Of a stretch of 64,000 bases of DNA, positions 9,156-17,381 are shown piece by piece. The notes under the pieces are model-generated. The model was given only the letters and a program-made list of their open reading frames with translations. It ran no database searches and was not told the origin of the DNA. Each line of letters opens with the position of its first letter. The stretch's first letter is position 1. The translations under genes were made by a program, and so were the position numbers. This DNA is from Streptomyces sp. STR69 (GTDB lineage: Bacteria > Actinomycetota > Actinomycetes > Streptomycetales > Streptomycetaceae), in NCBI RefSeq assembly GCF_024519455.1, contig NZ_JALJRY010000011.1, positions 124,001 through 188,000 of the forward strand, written 5' to 3'.

Positions 9156-9914
9156 TCATGCGAGCGACGCCAACGCCTCGTCCAGCACCCGCCGCAACCG
9201 CAGCCCGTCGGCCGCGACAGCCGTCACCACCACGGCGGGCCCGGCCAGCGGCGCCAGCGCCGCGCACTCCCCCAGCATCCGCGCCACAGGCGGCTCCTGG
9301 GTGAACTCCGGCCGTACGACGACGAGTTGACCCACCGCGCGATGTCCCGCGAGGACGGCGGGCCCGTCCCAGCCGCCCGGTGCTCCGGGACCGCAGGCCA
9401 ACTCCTGGTCCAGCACGGTCCGTCCGGCGATCCGCAGCGTGAGACGGCTGGTGAGCCGCCCGGCTTCCTCACCGACCCGCCCGAGCACCTGCTCCTCGCG
9501 CAGCACGAGCCGCGCGGAGCCGGCGAGGTCGACGCGCGTGGTGACACGAAGGTCGCTGCCGCACACGGAGATCAACTGCTCGGGCAGCCACTCCAGTTCA
9601 CCGCCCTCGGCCACACCGATCCGCACGTCGTACCGCGACTCGCCCTTCGCCTGCCCCGGCAGCGCGATGGTCGCCGCGGCCGACCCGACCCGCAACCGCG
9701 CCCCGGTCTCCACATCGGCCACGACGGCGAAGTGATCCCCTCCCAGCGGCCCGCTCATCGCCCCGACGAGCATGACCCGGGCCTCCGCGCCACTCCCCCG
9801 GATCCGCCGCAGCGCGAGCGGCCCGTCCCCCTCCAGCACGGGCAGCGCGGTACCACCACGCCCGTCGTCCCGGGCCACGATCCGCGCGGTGGCCCGAACG
9901 CCGGTAGCGATCAC
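9156..9914 (-). CDS. ureD: Urease accessory protein UreD
   Basis: About 252 residues. UreD/UreH is the scaffold that binds apo-urease and, with UreF and UreG, builds the activation complex that loads nickel. Identification rests on its place last in the urease operon and on family-like stretches (AMSGPLGGDHF). The GTG at 9914 gives a GTGA overlap with the ureG stop. A second GTG at 9923 is possible. Confidence 0.85.
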   Translation of the reverse strand: MIATGVRATARIVARDDGRGGTALPVLEGDGPLALRRIRGSGAEARVMLVGAMSGPLGGDHFAVVADVETGARLRVGSAAATIALPGQAKGESRYDVRIGVAEGGELEWLPEQLISVCGSDLRVTTRVDLAGSARLVLREEQVLGRVGEEAGRLTSRLTLRIAGRTVLDQELACGPGAPGGWDGPAVLAGHRAVGQLVVVRPEFTQEPPVARMLGECAALAPLAGPAVVVTAVAADGLRLRRVLDEALASLA

Positions 9915-10588
9915 GCCGCCCACTCGGCGAGTTGCTTCCGCACCCAGTGGGCGACATCGCCGACCCCTGCCTCAGTCCTCAACGACTGGAAGACAACGGG
10001 CAGTTCGGCCCGCTGAGCCTTCGCATCGGCGGCCATCCGCCCGAGATCGGATCCCACGTACGGCGCGAGGTCGGTCTTGTTGACGACGAGCAGATCGGCG
10101 GTCGTGACCCCGGGCCCGCCCTTGCGCGGGATGTCGTCCCCGCCGGCGACATCGATCACGAAGATCTGCGCGTCGACGAGCCCCTTCGAGAAGGTCGCGG
10201 TGAGATTGTCCCCACCGGACTCCACGAGGATCAGATCCAGCGGCCCCACCTCGTCCTCCAGGTCCTCGACCGCTTCGAGGTTGGCGGAGATGTCGTCCCG
10301 GATCGCCGTGTGCGGACAGGCTCCCGTCTCCACGGCGGTGATCCGCTCGGGCGGCAACACGGCCTCCCGCAGCAGGAATTCGGCGTCCTCACGGGTGTAG
10401 ATGTCGTTGGTGACGACGGCGAGCGAGAGTTCGTCGCGCAAGGCCCGGCAGAGCGCGGCGACGGTGGCGGTCTTCCCGGAGCCGACGGGACCGCCGAGGC
10501 CGATACGGAGGGCACGACGGGTGCCGTCCGGCCGACGGGCGTCGGCACTGACGGCGGCGGGGCCGTGGTGGTCGTGGTCGAGGTGCAT
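9911..10588 (-). CDS. ureG: Urease accessory GTPase UreG
   Basis: A 225-residue SIMIBI-class GTPase that delivers nickel and powers urease activation. The P-loop GPVGSGKT lies near residues 33-40. The metal-binding switch contains ETGACPHTAIRDD, and the NKTD guanine-specificity motif is present near VVNKTDLAPYVG. The N-terminus is histidine-rich (HLDHDHHG), as in many UreG proteins, and may store nickel. It follows ureF after a 169-base gap filled by a repeat element and overlaps ureD. Confidence 0.95.
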   Translation of the reverse strand: MHLDHDHHGPAAVSADARRPDGTRRALRIGLGGPVGSGKTATVAALCRALRDELSLAVVTNDIYTREDAEFLLREAVLPPERITAVETGACPHTAIRDDISANLEAVEDLEDEVGPLDLILVESGGDNLTATFSKGLVDAQIFVIDVAGGDDIPRKGGPGVTTADLLVVNKTDLAPYVGSDLGRMAADAKAQRAELPVVFQSLRTEAGVGDVAHWVRKQLAEWAA

Positions 10589-10621
10589 AAGGCGGCTCCT
10601 TTTTGTGCTGGGCCGGCAACA

Positions 10622-10728
10622 ACCAGCCCGTCCGGCGTTTGAGGACGAGGCCGTTCAGGCCGATCGGGGGTCCAGGGGGCGGAGCCCCCTGGCGGGGTCG
10701 AAGGGGCAGAGCCCCTGGAGGACGGGAC
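10622..10728. repeat. Streptomycete intergenic repeat element with two hairpins
   Basis: The segment reads CCGTCCGGCGTTTGAGGACG, then GGGGGTCCAGGGGGCGGAGC and complement. This is a text I recognise as recurring between genes in many Streptomyces genomes. It contains a 9-pair hairpin (10672-10680 with 10684-10692) and a 6-pair one (10702-10707 with 10711-10716). Here it sits inside the urease operon between ureF and ureG, where it could reduce downstream expression. Confidence 0.6.
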
Positions 10729-10757
10729 GGGTAGGGGCGGCGGGGGCGGGAAAACCC

Positions 10758-11432
10758 CTACGACGCGAACAACCGCACAGCCCAGGCCGCATGCGCCTCC
10801 GCCCCGATCTCCAGCAACGGCGCGGACGCACAAGGCAGTTCATCGACACCGTGGTCCACCACACGCCCGGCCGCCTCCACCGCCCGATCCGCGACAAGGT
10901 CCAACTCCGGCGCCAACCGCGCCAGTACGGCCGTAGCGTCGAAGGGATCGAGACTCAGCAACCGCACCGTCGCGGACGCGGGCCCGCTCACACTCTCGTA
11001 GGCCGCGCAGTACGCCGCGTCCTCGGCCCCGAGACCGGCCGCCCGAGCGACCAGCCCCAGCACGACCGGCTGATGGGCACCCTTTGGGAACTCCCGCGCC
11101 AGCGCGTCGAGTTCGGCGGACGGCCAGGTCGCGCGAGCGGCCCGCATCAGCTGCCGCCCGAGCTTCCGCGCAGCGGTCCGCAACGCGGGTGACGGCGTCC
11201 GCGCATCGGCCGCCGCGTCCAACTCCCCCGGATCGACGCCGAGTACGGCCGCCGCGGCCAGCGAGGCGGACACGACCCCGGCCGTATGCAGCCGCCCCCG
11301 GCAGAACTCCCCGAGGCTCGCCGCCCCGGTGACCCGCCCGGCCTTGACGGCCGCTTCCGCCCCGCCGGAGTGCGCGTGCCCACCGGCGGGAAAGCGCCCG
11401 TCGGCGAGGACCAGCAGTGCTCCCCTGCTCAT
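10758..11432 (-). CDS. ureF: Urease accessory protein UreF
   Basis: A 224-residue helical protein that acts with UreD and UreG as the activator checking nickel insertion. The N-terminal ADGRFPAGGHAHSGG matches the conserved UreF opening, in which the histidine follows the proline-glycine turn. It starts 13 bases after the ureC stop. Confidence 0.93.
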   Translation of the reverse strand: MSRGALLVLADGRFPAGGHAHSGGAEAAVKAGRVTGAASLGEFCRGRLHTAGVVSASLAAAAVLGVDPGELDAAADARTPSPALRTAARKLGRQLMRAARATWPSAELDALAREFPKGAHQPVVLGLVARAAGLGAEDAAYCAAYESVSGPASATVRLLSLDPFDATAVLARLAPELDLVADRAVEAAGRVVDHGVDELPCASAPLLEIGAEAHAAWAVRLFAS

Positions 11433-11445
11433 CGCGGCCCTGCCA

Positions 11446-13167
11446 TCAGAAGAGGAAGTACCGCTGGGCCATGGGCAGTTCGGCCGCCGGAGTCGCCTCG
11501 ACGAGTTCCCCGTCGATGTGCACGGCGAAGCTGTCGGGGTCGACCTGGACGCGCGGCCGGGCGTCGTTCTCCCGCATGTCGGCCTTGGTCACCCCACGGG
11601 TGGACTCGATGGCGACGAACTTCTTGCCGAGGTCGAGCCGTTCGGGCAGCCCGTCCTCGATAGCCAACTGCGCCACGAAGTTGAAGGAGTTGGCGGCCGG
11701 GGCCCGTCCGATCGCCCCGAACATCGGGCGCGGCAGGATCGGTTGCGGGGTCGGGATGGACGCGTTGGCGTCGCCCATCTGCGCGTACGCGATCTGGCCG
11801 CCCTTGATGACGAGGTGCGGCTTGACGCCGAAGAACGCCGGTTCCCACAGCACGAGGTCGGCGAGTTTGCCGCTCTCGACGGAGCCGATCTCGCGGGCGA
11901 GGCCCTGTGCGAGGGCGGGGTTGATCGTGTACTTGGCGACATAGCGCCGTACGCGATGGTTGTCGGCACGGCCGTCACCGGGCAGCGCTCCCCGCCGCCG
12001 CTTCATCACATGGGCCGTCTGCCAGGTCCGCAGGATCACCTCGCCCACGCGTCCCATCGCCTGTGCGTCGGAGGAGATGATCGAGATGGCGCCGAGGTCG
12101 TGGAGGATGTCCTCCGCGCCGATCGTCGAGGGGCGGATGCGGGACTCGGCGAAGGCCAGGTCCTCGGGGACGGCCGGGTTGAGGTGGTGGCAGACCATCA
12201 GCATGTCGAGGTGTTCCTCGGCCGTGTTGACGGTGTAGGGCCGGGTCGGGTTGGTGGAGCTGGGCAGCACGTGCGGCTCGGAGACCACCGTCATGATGTC
12301 CGGCGCGTGCCCGCCGCCCGCACCTTCGGTGTGGTACGCGTGGATGCCGCGTCCGGCGATGGCGGCGAGGGTGTCGCCGACGAACCCGGCCTCGTTCAAC
12401 GTATCGGTGTGGATGGCGACTTGGACACCCGTGCGGTCGGCGACGGTCAGCGAGGCGTCGATGACGGCGGGGGTCGAGCCCCAGTCCTCGTGCAGCTTCA
12501 GTCCGAGCGCGCCCCCGCGGATCTGGGACATCATCGCGTCGTGCGAGACGGTGTTGCCCTTGCCGAGGAAGCCGATGTTGAGCGGGTACTGCTCCATCGC
12601 GGCCATCATGCGGGCGAGATGCCAGGGCCCGGGGGTGACCGTGGTCGCCTTGGAGCCCTCGGCCGGTCCGGTGCCGCCGCCGACCAGTGTGGTGACTCCG
12701 GCGGAGAGCGCCTCGTCGGCGATCTGCGGGCAGATGAAGTGGACGTGCGCGTCGACGGCACCGGCCGTGAGGATGCGGCCGTTGCCGGCGATGACCTCGG
12801 TCTCGGGGCCGATCACCAGGTCGGGGTGGATGCCGTCCATGGTGTCGGGGTTGCCGGCCTTGCCGATGCCGGTGATCCGGCCGTCGCGGATGCCGACGTC
12901 GGCCTTGACGATGCCCCAGTGGTCGATGATGACGGCGCCGGTGATGACGGTGTCGGGGGTGCCTTCTGCGCGCGTGGCACGCGCCTGGCCCATCGACTCG
13001 CGGATGACCTTGCCACCACCGAACACGGCCTCGTCACCGGCGAGTCCGGGACCGCCGGAGCGGTCCTCCTCGATCTCGATCAGGAGGTCGGTGTCGGCGA
13101 GCCGGATGCGGTCGCCGGTGGTCGGTCCGAACAGGTCCGCGTACGCGGCGCGGGAGATCTCAGGCAT
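11446..13167 (-). CDS. ureC: Urease alpha subunit
   Basis: A 573-residue catalytic subunit of urease, which hydrolyses urea to ammonia and carbamate. The nickel-centre elements are all present: the HVHFICPQ pair of histidines, the carbamylated lysine in GLKLHEDWG (near residue 224), IHTDTLNE, HAYHTEGAGGGHAPD, and the flap cysteine in MVCHHLNP. The ATG at 13167 gives the usual family length and an 8-base overlap with ureB. An upstream in-frame start at 13209 would lie inside ureB. Confidence 0.98.
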   Translation of the reverse strand: MPEISRAAYADLFGPTTGDRIRLADTDLLIEIEEDRSGGPGLAGDEAVFGGGKVIRESMGQARATRAEGTPDTVITGAVIIDHWGIVKADVGIRDGRITGIGKAGNPDTMDGIHPDLVIGPETEVIAGNGRILTAGAVDAHVHFICPQIADEALSAGVTTLVGGGTGPAEGSKATTVTPGPWHLARMMAAMEQYPLNIGFLGKGNTVSHDAMMSQIRGGALGLKLHEDWGSTPAVIDASLTVADRTGVQVAIHTDTLNEAGFVGDTLAAIAGRGIHAYHTEGAGGGHAPDIMTVVSEPHVLPSSTNPTRPYTVNTAEEHLDMLMVCHHLNPAVPEDLAFAESRIRPSTIGAEDILHDLGAISIISSDAQAMGRVGEVILRTWQTAHVMKRRRGALPGDGRADNHRVRRYVAKYTINPALAQGLAREIGSVESGKLADLVLWEPAFFGVKPHLVIKGGQIAYAQMGDANASIPTPQPILPRPMFGAIGRAPAANSFNFVAQLAIEDGLPERLDLGKKFVAIESTRGVTKADMRENDARPRVQVDPDSFAVHIDGELVEATPAAELPMAQRYFLF

Positions 13168-13471
13168 CGAGGGCACCTCCGGTCTCCCCGCGCAGTCCGG
13201 GCACGACACGGGCGCCGGCCAGCGGGACGAGTTCGACGTCGACGGGGATCCCCGGCTCGAAGCGCACGGCCGTACCGGCGGCGACGTTGAGCCGCTTGCC
13301 GCGTGCGGCAGCGCGGTCGAACGCGAGCCCGGGGTTGGCTTCGGCGAAGTGGTAGTGGGAGCCGACCTGGACGGGCCGGTCGGCGGCGTTGAGGACGGTC
13401 ATCCGTGTGACCTCGCGGCCCGCGTTGTAGACGATCGGGTCGTCCGCGAACAGGATCTCGCCGGGAATCAT
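13160..13471 (-). CDS. ureB: Urease beta subunit
   Basis: A 103-residue structural subunit. The opening IPGEILFADDPI and the block GSHYHFAEANPGLAFDR are characteristic of UreB. It is separate from ureA, as in three-subunit bacterial ureases, and overlaps ureC by 8 bases. Confidence 0.97.
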   Translation of the reverse strand: MIPGEILFADDPIVYNAGREVTRMTVLNAADRPVQVGSHYHFAEANPGLAFDRAAARGKRLNVAAGTAVRFEPGIPVDVELVPLAGARVVPGLRGETGGALDA

Positions 13472-13480
13472 CGAGGCCTC

Positions 13481-13783
13481 CTACACGATCGGGTCGTGGA
13501 CGGTGACGAGTTTGGTGCCGTCCGGGAAGGTCGCCTCGACCTGTACGTCGTGGATCATCTCGGGGATGCCCTCCATGACGTCGTCCCTGGTGAGCAGCTT
13601 GCGTCCGGAGGCCATCAGCTCGGCGACGGTCCGGCCGTCACGGGCGCCTTCGAGGATGTGCGACGTGATGAGGGCGACCGTCTCGGGGTGGTTGAGCTTC
13701 AGTCCACGGGCCCGGCGCTTCTCGGCCACGTCGGCCGCCACATGGATCAGCAGCCTCTCTTGCTCGTGCGGGGTCAGTTGCAC
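13481..13783 (-). CDS. ureA: Urease gamma subunit
   Basis: A 100-residue structural subunit with the typical LTPHEQERLLIHVAADVA opening and LNHPETVALITSHILEGARDG. It is the first gene of the ureABC-F-G-D operon. It starts with GTG at 13783 behind a GGTGGGAG ribosome-binding site. No nickel- or nitrogen-responsive operator could be identified upstream by eye. Confidence 0.97.
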   Translation of the reverse strand: MQLTPHEQERLLIHVAADVAEKRRARGLKLNHPETVALITSHILEGARDGRTVAELMASGRKLLTRDDVMEGIPEMIHDVQVEATFPDGTKLVTVHDPIV

Positions 13784-13880
13784 GCTCCCACCTCACAGTC
13801 CTCGCTCCGGACCGTGCGGGGTCCGGCTGCCGCTTAAACGCTCCGCTCGGAGTGCGGGACGTCATCCGAAGGCCCGTCGT

Positions 13881-13917
13881 GGCTGGTCGCGCAGTTCCCC
13901 GCGCCCCTTCGGGGCGC
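13881..13917. repeat. Streptomycete GGTCGCGCAGTTCCCCGCGCC element
   Basis: GGCTGGTCGCGCAGTTCCCC is followed by a GCGCCCC-TTCG-GGGGCGC-type hairpin (13901-13917). This is a second intergenic sequence that recurs widely in Streptomyces. It lies upstream of ureA in the 297-base gap before the antitoxin gene. The rest of that gap (13918-14080) shows a small hairpin (CCAGGGA/TCCCTGG near 13957-13974) and no convincing gene. Confidence 0.6.
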
Positions 13918-14080
13918 TGCCGAACCGCAGCGGACTTCGCCGGACCCGCTCAGCCCCCAGGGAAAAATCCCTGGTGGCGTGGATCGGCAGGCTAGTTGGA
14001 CCGAGTTTCAAGCAAGTTAACCGAGCTGTGATCAGGACAATCACATCTACGCCCGTAGAGCCGCCCTCTCGACCACGCGG

Positions 14081-14368
14081 CTAAGAGGGGTTCGGCCCCC
14101 GGTGCTCGGCGGCGATGCCGAACCGATGGTGTTCGCGGGGAGCGGACGCGACCTCGCGGACGTGCGAGACGGCACTGATCACCTGCTCGTCGGCGTTCGC
14201 GTCCAGCTTGTCGAGTTCATCGAGTCGCTCCAGGTCGGCGGCGGAGACCAGCGCGACCAGGGGCTTGCCGTGCCGTGTCACGACGACGCGCTCCCCGCCG
14301 TACACCACCCGGTTGATCAGGTCGGCGAGCTCAGCCCTGGCTTGCGTCACCGGAATCTCGTAGGCCAT
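14081..14368 (-). CDS. Phd/YefM-family antitoxin, apparently orphan
   Basis: A 95-residue antitoxin-like DNA-binding protein. The N-terminal half (IPVTQARAELADLINRV, then GGERVVVTRHGKPLVALVSAADL) is the Phd/YefM fold, and the C-terminal half is variable and would bind a toxin. No RelE, Doc or HEPN-like partner is found downstream (13784-14080) or upstream, so it may be orphan or pair with a remote toxin. The ATG follows a -10 hexamer by 6 bases. Confidence 0.82.
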   Translation of the reverse strand: MAYEIPVTQARAELADLINRVVYGGERVVVTRHGKPLVALVSAADLERLDELDKLDANADEQVISAVSHVREVASAPREHHRFGIAAEHRGPNPS

Positions 14369-14374
14369 ACCCCT

Positions 14375-14380
14375 AGCTTA
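14375..14380 (-). promoter_or_regulatory. -10 element for leaderless transcription of the antitoxin
   Basis: On the minus strand TAAGCT is followed by 6 bases and then the ATG. No Shine-Dalgarno sequence is present, so transcription probably starts at the A of ATG. Confidence 0.5.
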
Positions 14381-14519
14381 CGGTGCGTTCTCAGTGTCCG
14401 TGAGATACAGCAAATCCAGGAAAGCCAAGGTCAGAGGCGTTGCGACCGTCGCCTCACACAGGGTCTGTGAGATGTGCGTGAGAGATTCCGGAGCGCGCAC
14501 CGGCCCCAATCGCACACCA

Positions 14520-14566
14520 AGCCCCGCCACGCAGGAAGCTTCCGACTTCCTCCGCGTGGCGGGGCT
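14520..14566. terminator. Hairpin with CTTCCGA loop (1)
   Basis: A 13-pair outer stem (AGCCCCGCCACGC with its complement) and an inner AGGAAG/CTTCCT stem enclose the loop CTTCCGA. Confidence 0.6.
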
Positions 14567-14662
14567 CGTTGGTACGTGCATAAGGCTTCTACTTTGCCGC
14601 CTTGATCGGCACCGTGCACGAGGCATATGCGCGTGTGTCCGCATCGCACGGGGTGTGAAAAA

Positions 14663-14699
14663 CCCCGTCCGTCCACCAGCGGGCGGTGGACGGACGGGG
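14663..14699. terminator. 15-pair hairpin
   Basis: CCCCGTCCGTCCACC (14663-14677) pairs perfectly with 14685-14699 across a 7-base loop. It is preceded by an A-run (GTGAAAAA), which on the minus strand gives a T-tract after the stem, as expected for an intrinsic terminator. Confidence 0.7.
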
Positions 14700-14707
14700 C
14701 GAGTGAA

Positions 14708-14749
14708 CCCGCCCCGCCGTAGTCCTTCCGAGACCTCCGGCGGGGCGGG
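14708..14749. terminator. Hairpin with CTTCCGA loop (2)
   Basis: A 12-pair CCCGCCCCGCCG stem carries an inner GTC/GAC pair set around the loop CTTCCGA. Confidence 0.6.
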
Positions 14750-14900
14750 CGTCTGGTGGGCGCCTCGCTCTCCTGGCATAGAGAGGGCCGGTTCCCGGGG
14801 TGGCCGAATGCCGTCGGGAGCTGGCCAACGTTCACATTACATGTAGCGTGCTATGGCGTACTAGGCATGCTGTATCTCGCCTGACGTGCCATGACACCCC

Positions 14901-14906
14901 TAGCTT
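14901..14906 (+). promoter_or_regulatory. -10 element for leaderless GntR-family gene
   Basis: TAGCTT lies exactly 6 bases before the GTG at 14913 with no ribosome-binding site between them. This is the geometry of a leaderless actinobacterial transcript. Confidence 0.5.
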
Positions 14907-14912
14907 GTCCCG

Positions 14913-15170
14913 GTGATCGACTTCGTCCCCGACCAACCGCGATGGCGCCAGGTATACGAGGTGATCCGTCAGCGCATCGCCGACGGCACCTACGCGCCCC
15001 GCACGCGCGTCCCCTCCGTCCTCCAGTTGCAGCAGGAGTTCGGAATCGCCGGGAACACCGGACAGAAGGTCCACCGGCAGCTTCGGGAGGACGGTCTGAT
15101 CTACACCGAGCCCGGTCTTGGGAGTTTCGTGGCTCAGGCGCAGCGCGAGGACTCCGCTCCCGGGGATTGA
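14913..15170 (+). CDS. Small GntR-family winged-helix regulator
   Basis: An 85-residue DNA-binding protein consisting of little more than the GntR winged helix-turn-helix: WRQVYEVIRQRIADGTY, then RVPSVLQLQQEFGIAGNTGQKVHRQLREDGLIYTEPGLGSFV. There is no effector-binding C-terminal domain, which is common for the short GntR proteins on actinobacterial islands and conjugative elements. Targets are unknown. Confidence 0.8.
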   Translation: MIDFVPDQPRWRQVYEVIRQRIADGTYAPRTRVPSVLQLQQEFGIAGNTGQKVHRQLREDGLIYTEPGLGSFVAQAQREDSAPGD

Positions 15171-15177
15171 GCTGCGC

Positions 15178-15489
15178 CTACAGGAGCCTCGCCACCTCCG
15201 ACGGCAGAAACAGCTCGCGGGCTCGGTGCTCGGCCCACAGGCCGCCGGGGTCGCCGTCGTCGCGGGCAGCGTAGTGGGGGCAGATGTCACAGTTGCGCGC
15301 GTGTGGGCGTGGCACCTGGTCGGCGTGGCCCTCGACGATGTGCCGGGCAACGGCCATTTGCTCACCGAAGCAGTCGGCGTCCGCGGCGACCTTCTCGCTG
15401 AAGGCACGGAGCAGCTGCACGCACTCCTCGCACCCGAACATGAACGGTGCCGGAGGCGGGAGCACCTTGTCGTCAGTGAAGTCGTCCAT
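15178..15489 (-). CDS. Hypothetical protein with paired cysteine motifs
   Basis: 103 residues, convergent with the GntR gene (8 bases apart). GCEECVQL near residue 19 and CDICPHY near residue 68 could form a zinc site. A histidine-rich middle (RHIVEGHADQ) is also visible. I do not recognise a named family. Similar small proteins accompany Scr1/DUF6879-type loci in streptomycetes. GAGAGGGA precedes the ATG. Confidence 0.65.
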   Translation of the reverse strand: MDDFTDDKVLPPPAPFMFGCEECVQLLRAFSEKVAADADCFGEQMAVARHIVEGHADQVPRPHARNCDICPHYAARDDGDPGGLWAEHRARELFLPSEVARLL

Positions 15490-15505
15490 CAGTCCCTCTC
15501 GATGA

Positions 15506-15591
15506 GCCCGCCCCTGCCGGAGACTTCCGAGTTCCTCGGCGGGGCGGGCCGACCCATCACGCCGAGGCTTCCGATTCCTCGACGCGATGGG
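15506..15591. terminator. Two tandem CTTCCGA-loop hairpins (3 and 4)
   Basis: 15506-15549 is a GCCCGCCCC-type stem with ACTTCCGAGT at its tip. 15553-15591 is CCCATC/GATGGG plus CGAGG/CCTCG around CTTCCGATT. Both lie between two leftward genes and probably terminate the upstream one. Confidence 0.55.
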
Positions 15592-15658
15592 AGTTCGTGG
15601 GCGCGACCCTTACCCTGCGGTCGCCATGGGGCCCCATTCCAGGGGCAGCGGGCCGCGA

Positions 15659-16156
15659 TCAGTCGCGGCGGACGGCCTCGGCGCAGAGGGAATGGATCCG
15701 GCCGGACCTGGTCGAGTTCCCGGAGGGACTGACCCGGTCGTACGGCATCGTGTCCTCGTCAGCTCCCAGAGGCCTGTCGCAGACCAGACACATCGCGGTC
15801 CCCGCGAGGGTCTCGTAGTGGTCGCACAGGGCCACGACCAACCGGGCCAGCCGCTGGACACGCTCGAACTCGCGCGTCAGGCCCGACCGTTCTATCTCGG
15901 TGCTCCGTCGACGAGCCTCCTCGGCGGCGACCAGCGCCACCTGCCCACGCACGTCGTCCTTGTCGCAGCGCTCCGCGAGCTTCTCGACCTCCGGAATCAG
16001 CCGGCACAGGTCGCCGTAGAACACGTGCGCAGCGTGCTGCACCGTCTCGTAGCGCGGCAGCGTCTGATGCGAGTTGAGGAAGCTCTTCGCGCTGGCGCGC
16101 AGCTTCTCGGTGTCAACGGATGCGGTCTTCCCTTCTACGCCGGCCGCGTTCACCAT
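15659..16156 (-). CDS. DUF6415-like hypothetical protein
   Basis: A 165-residue, mostly helical protein. YGDLCRLIPEVEKLAERCDKDD and the ARRLVALCDHYETL-like stretch resemble the DUF6415 family of streptomycete proteins of unknown function. The C-terminal part has a CLVCDRPLG cysteine pair. The ATG at 16156 has GGGAG upstream. It sits with other small leftward genes next to a Scr1-type regulator. The family assignment is from memory. Confidence 0.6.
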   Translation of the reverse strand: MVNAAGVEGKTASVDTEKLRASAKSFLNSHQTLPRYETVQHAAHVFYGDLCRLIPEVEKLAERCDKDDVRGQVALVAAEEARRRSTEIERSGLTREFERVQRLARLVVALCDHYETLAGTAMCLVCDRPLGADEDTMPYDRVSPSGNSTRSGRIHSLCAEAVRRD

Positions 16157-16229
16157 GCCGCTCCCGCCCTGTGTCCTGCCGCGTCAGGGGCGGTATGGCC
16201 ACACTGCTGGATTCCTGCCTGCTGTTTGC

Positions 16230-16436
16230 TCATGCTGCTGGGTCCCCTCGGAGTGCGTACGCCAGTCGCAGCGCCACGTCCGCGCGTACACGCCCCAGCT
16301 CGACGAGCCGGAGGCCCGGCGAGGCAGGGTCGACTCGAAGTGACGGGAACACGATCCCGTTCTCGCCCAGGGCTTCCCTCAGTGATTCCATCGCCGTGTG
16401 GGGATCTACGTCTTGCGACTCGGGTGCTTTGACCAT
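16230..16436 (-). CDS. Small hypothetical protein
   Basis: A 68-residue protein beginning MVKAPESQ, with a helical segment and a C-terminal ALRLAYALRGD tail. The ATG at 16436 lies 7 bases after TACCGT, a plausible -10, and has no ribosome-binding site, so it may be leaderless. It is divergent from the DUF6879 gene. Function unknown. Confidence 0.6.
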   Translation of the reverse strand: MVKAPESQDVDPHTAMESLREALGENGIVFPSLRVDPASPGLRLVELGRVRADVALRLAYALRGDPAA

Positions 16437-16607
16437 GAACAGGACGGTAGGAGAAGGGAGTTGTGCGCCGCCACGACAGTTGCACAAAGTTGCTTGACCG
16501 TTCCGCGAAGTTGCGGCAAGTTGCCAATTGAGCGTCAGGGAATCGAGTACGGAGGGCTTTGACCTCGGAGACGCTGAGGTGATTCGGTCCTTCGGCGAAA
16601 GGAATGG

Positions 16608-17366
16608 ATGATGACGCGTCGACTGCGCTTCAACGGCACAGGCAGCGGAGTAAACGGCTGCCCGGCCGTGCACGAAGACCTGGACACCGGCGAGGTGATC
16701 GTGCACGGCCCGGCTCTCACGGAACCCGGCGACCTCGCCCAGCTGCGGCACCTGAACGACGGCGAGATCCCCATCGTCGTGCCGCGTGAACTGCTCGTCG
16801 ACTTCGGCCCCAAGGAGGTCACCCGCGTGCCGGACATCATCGGCCCGGACGAGTTCGACCGGCTGTTCACCCAGTTCAAGCACACGGCGTGGCGTCTGGA
16901 GACGCGGCGACGGTACGCCTCGGACGAAGACACCTCGACCTACGCCCAGTTCATTGGCGGAGAGCCTGTCACCTGGGAGGGGATCGACGCCGAGTGGTGC
17001 GCCGAGCGCCGCCAGCAGACCGCCTTGGGCAAGCGGTTCGAGCGAGTCCGCATCGTCGACAACCCGCCCACGCCCGGGCAGCTCTACCTCCTCGACAACG
17101 CACGCCGCAACAGCTCCGTCGGCGAAACGATCCGCAACCTGTGGCGTGCAGACGCCGATCGGCACGAGCTGCCCGCCGAGGATTTCTGGCTCTTCGACTC
17201 CCGGCTCGTGGCGCTCCTCAACTTCGATGACTCCGACAACCTGGTCAGCGTGGAGCTGATCACCGAGCCCGCAGCCGTGCAGCGGTACGCGATGGCCCGC
17301 GATGCGGCGATGCATGATGCCGTCCCGTACGAAGAGTTCGCGGCACAACTGGCCGCACAGGAGTAG
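16608..17366 (+). CDS. DUF6879-family protein with an added N-terminal domain
   Basis: 252 residues. The C-terminal two thirds (from about residue 75, DEFDRLFTQFKHTAWRLETR to LLNFDDSDNLVSVELI) match the DUF6879 pattern, a family usually encoded beside Scr1-type helix-turn-helix proteins. The first 75 residues form a separate small domain. GAAAGGAATGG precedes the ATG. It is 15 bases upstream of the Scr1-type gene and very likely co-transcribed with it. A toxin-like role has been suggested for such partners, but nothing here shows an activity. Confidence 0.75.
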   Translation: MMTRRLRFNGTGSGVNGCPAVHEDLDTGEVIVHGPALTEPGDLAQLRHLNDGEIPIVVPRELLVDFGPKEVTRVPDIIGPDEFDRLFTQFKHTAWRLETRRRYASDEDTSTYAQFIGGEPVTWEGIDAEWCAERRQQTALGKRFERVRIVDNPPTPGQLYLLDNARRNSSVGETIRNLWRADADRHELPAEDFWLFDSRLVALLNFDDSDNLVSVELITEPAAVQRYAMARDAAMHDAVPYEEFAAQLAAQE

Positions 17367-17381
17367 GGCAGGTGCACACCG

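Larger units (their letters stand above)
14369..14912. other. 544-base gene-free stretch with three strong hairpins
   Basis: No convincing gene is present. The stretch holds the antitoxin promoter at its left end, three GC-rich hairpins (listed separately), and at the right an AT-richer promoter zone for the GntR gene with the short palindrome TACATGTA near 14838. Short frames on both strands have no starts or composition worth calling. Confidence 0.6.

Noticed and set aside
11329..13290. 653-codon plus-strand frame opposite ureC
   Set aside because: It mirrors the urease alpha gene, has no ribosome-binding site or recognisable domain, and is a high-GC artefact.
13862..14044. 60-codon frame downstream of the antitoxin as a possible toxin
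   Set aside because: It spans the recurrent intergenic repeat, has Arg/Pro-rich shadow composition and no toxin motif.
14520..15591. CRISPR-like array from the repeated hairpins
   Set aside because: Spacing is irregular, repeats are hairpins with unrelated stems, and no cas genes are present.
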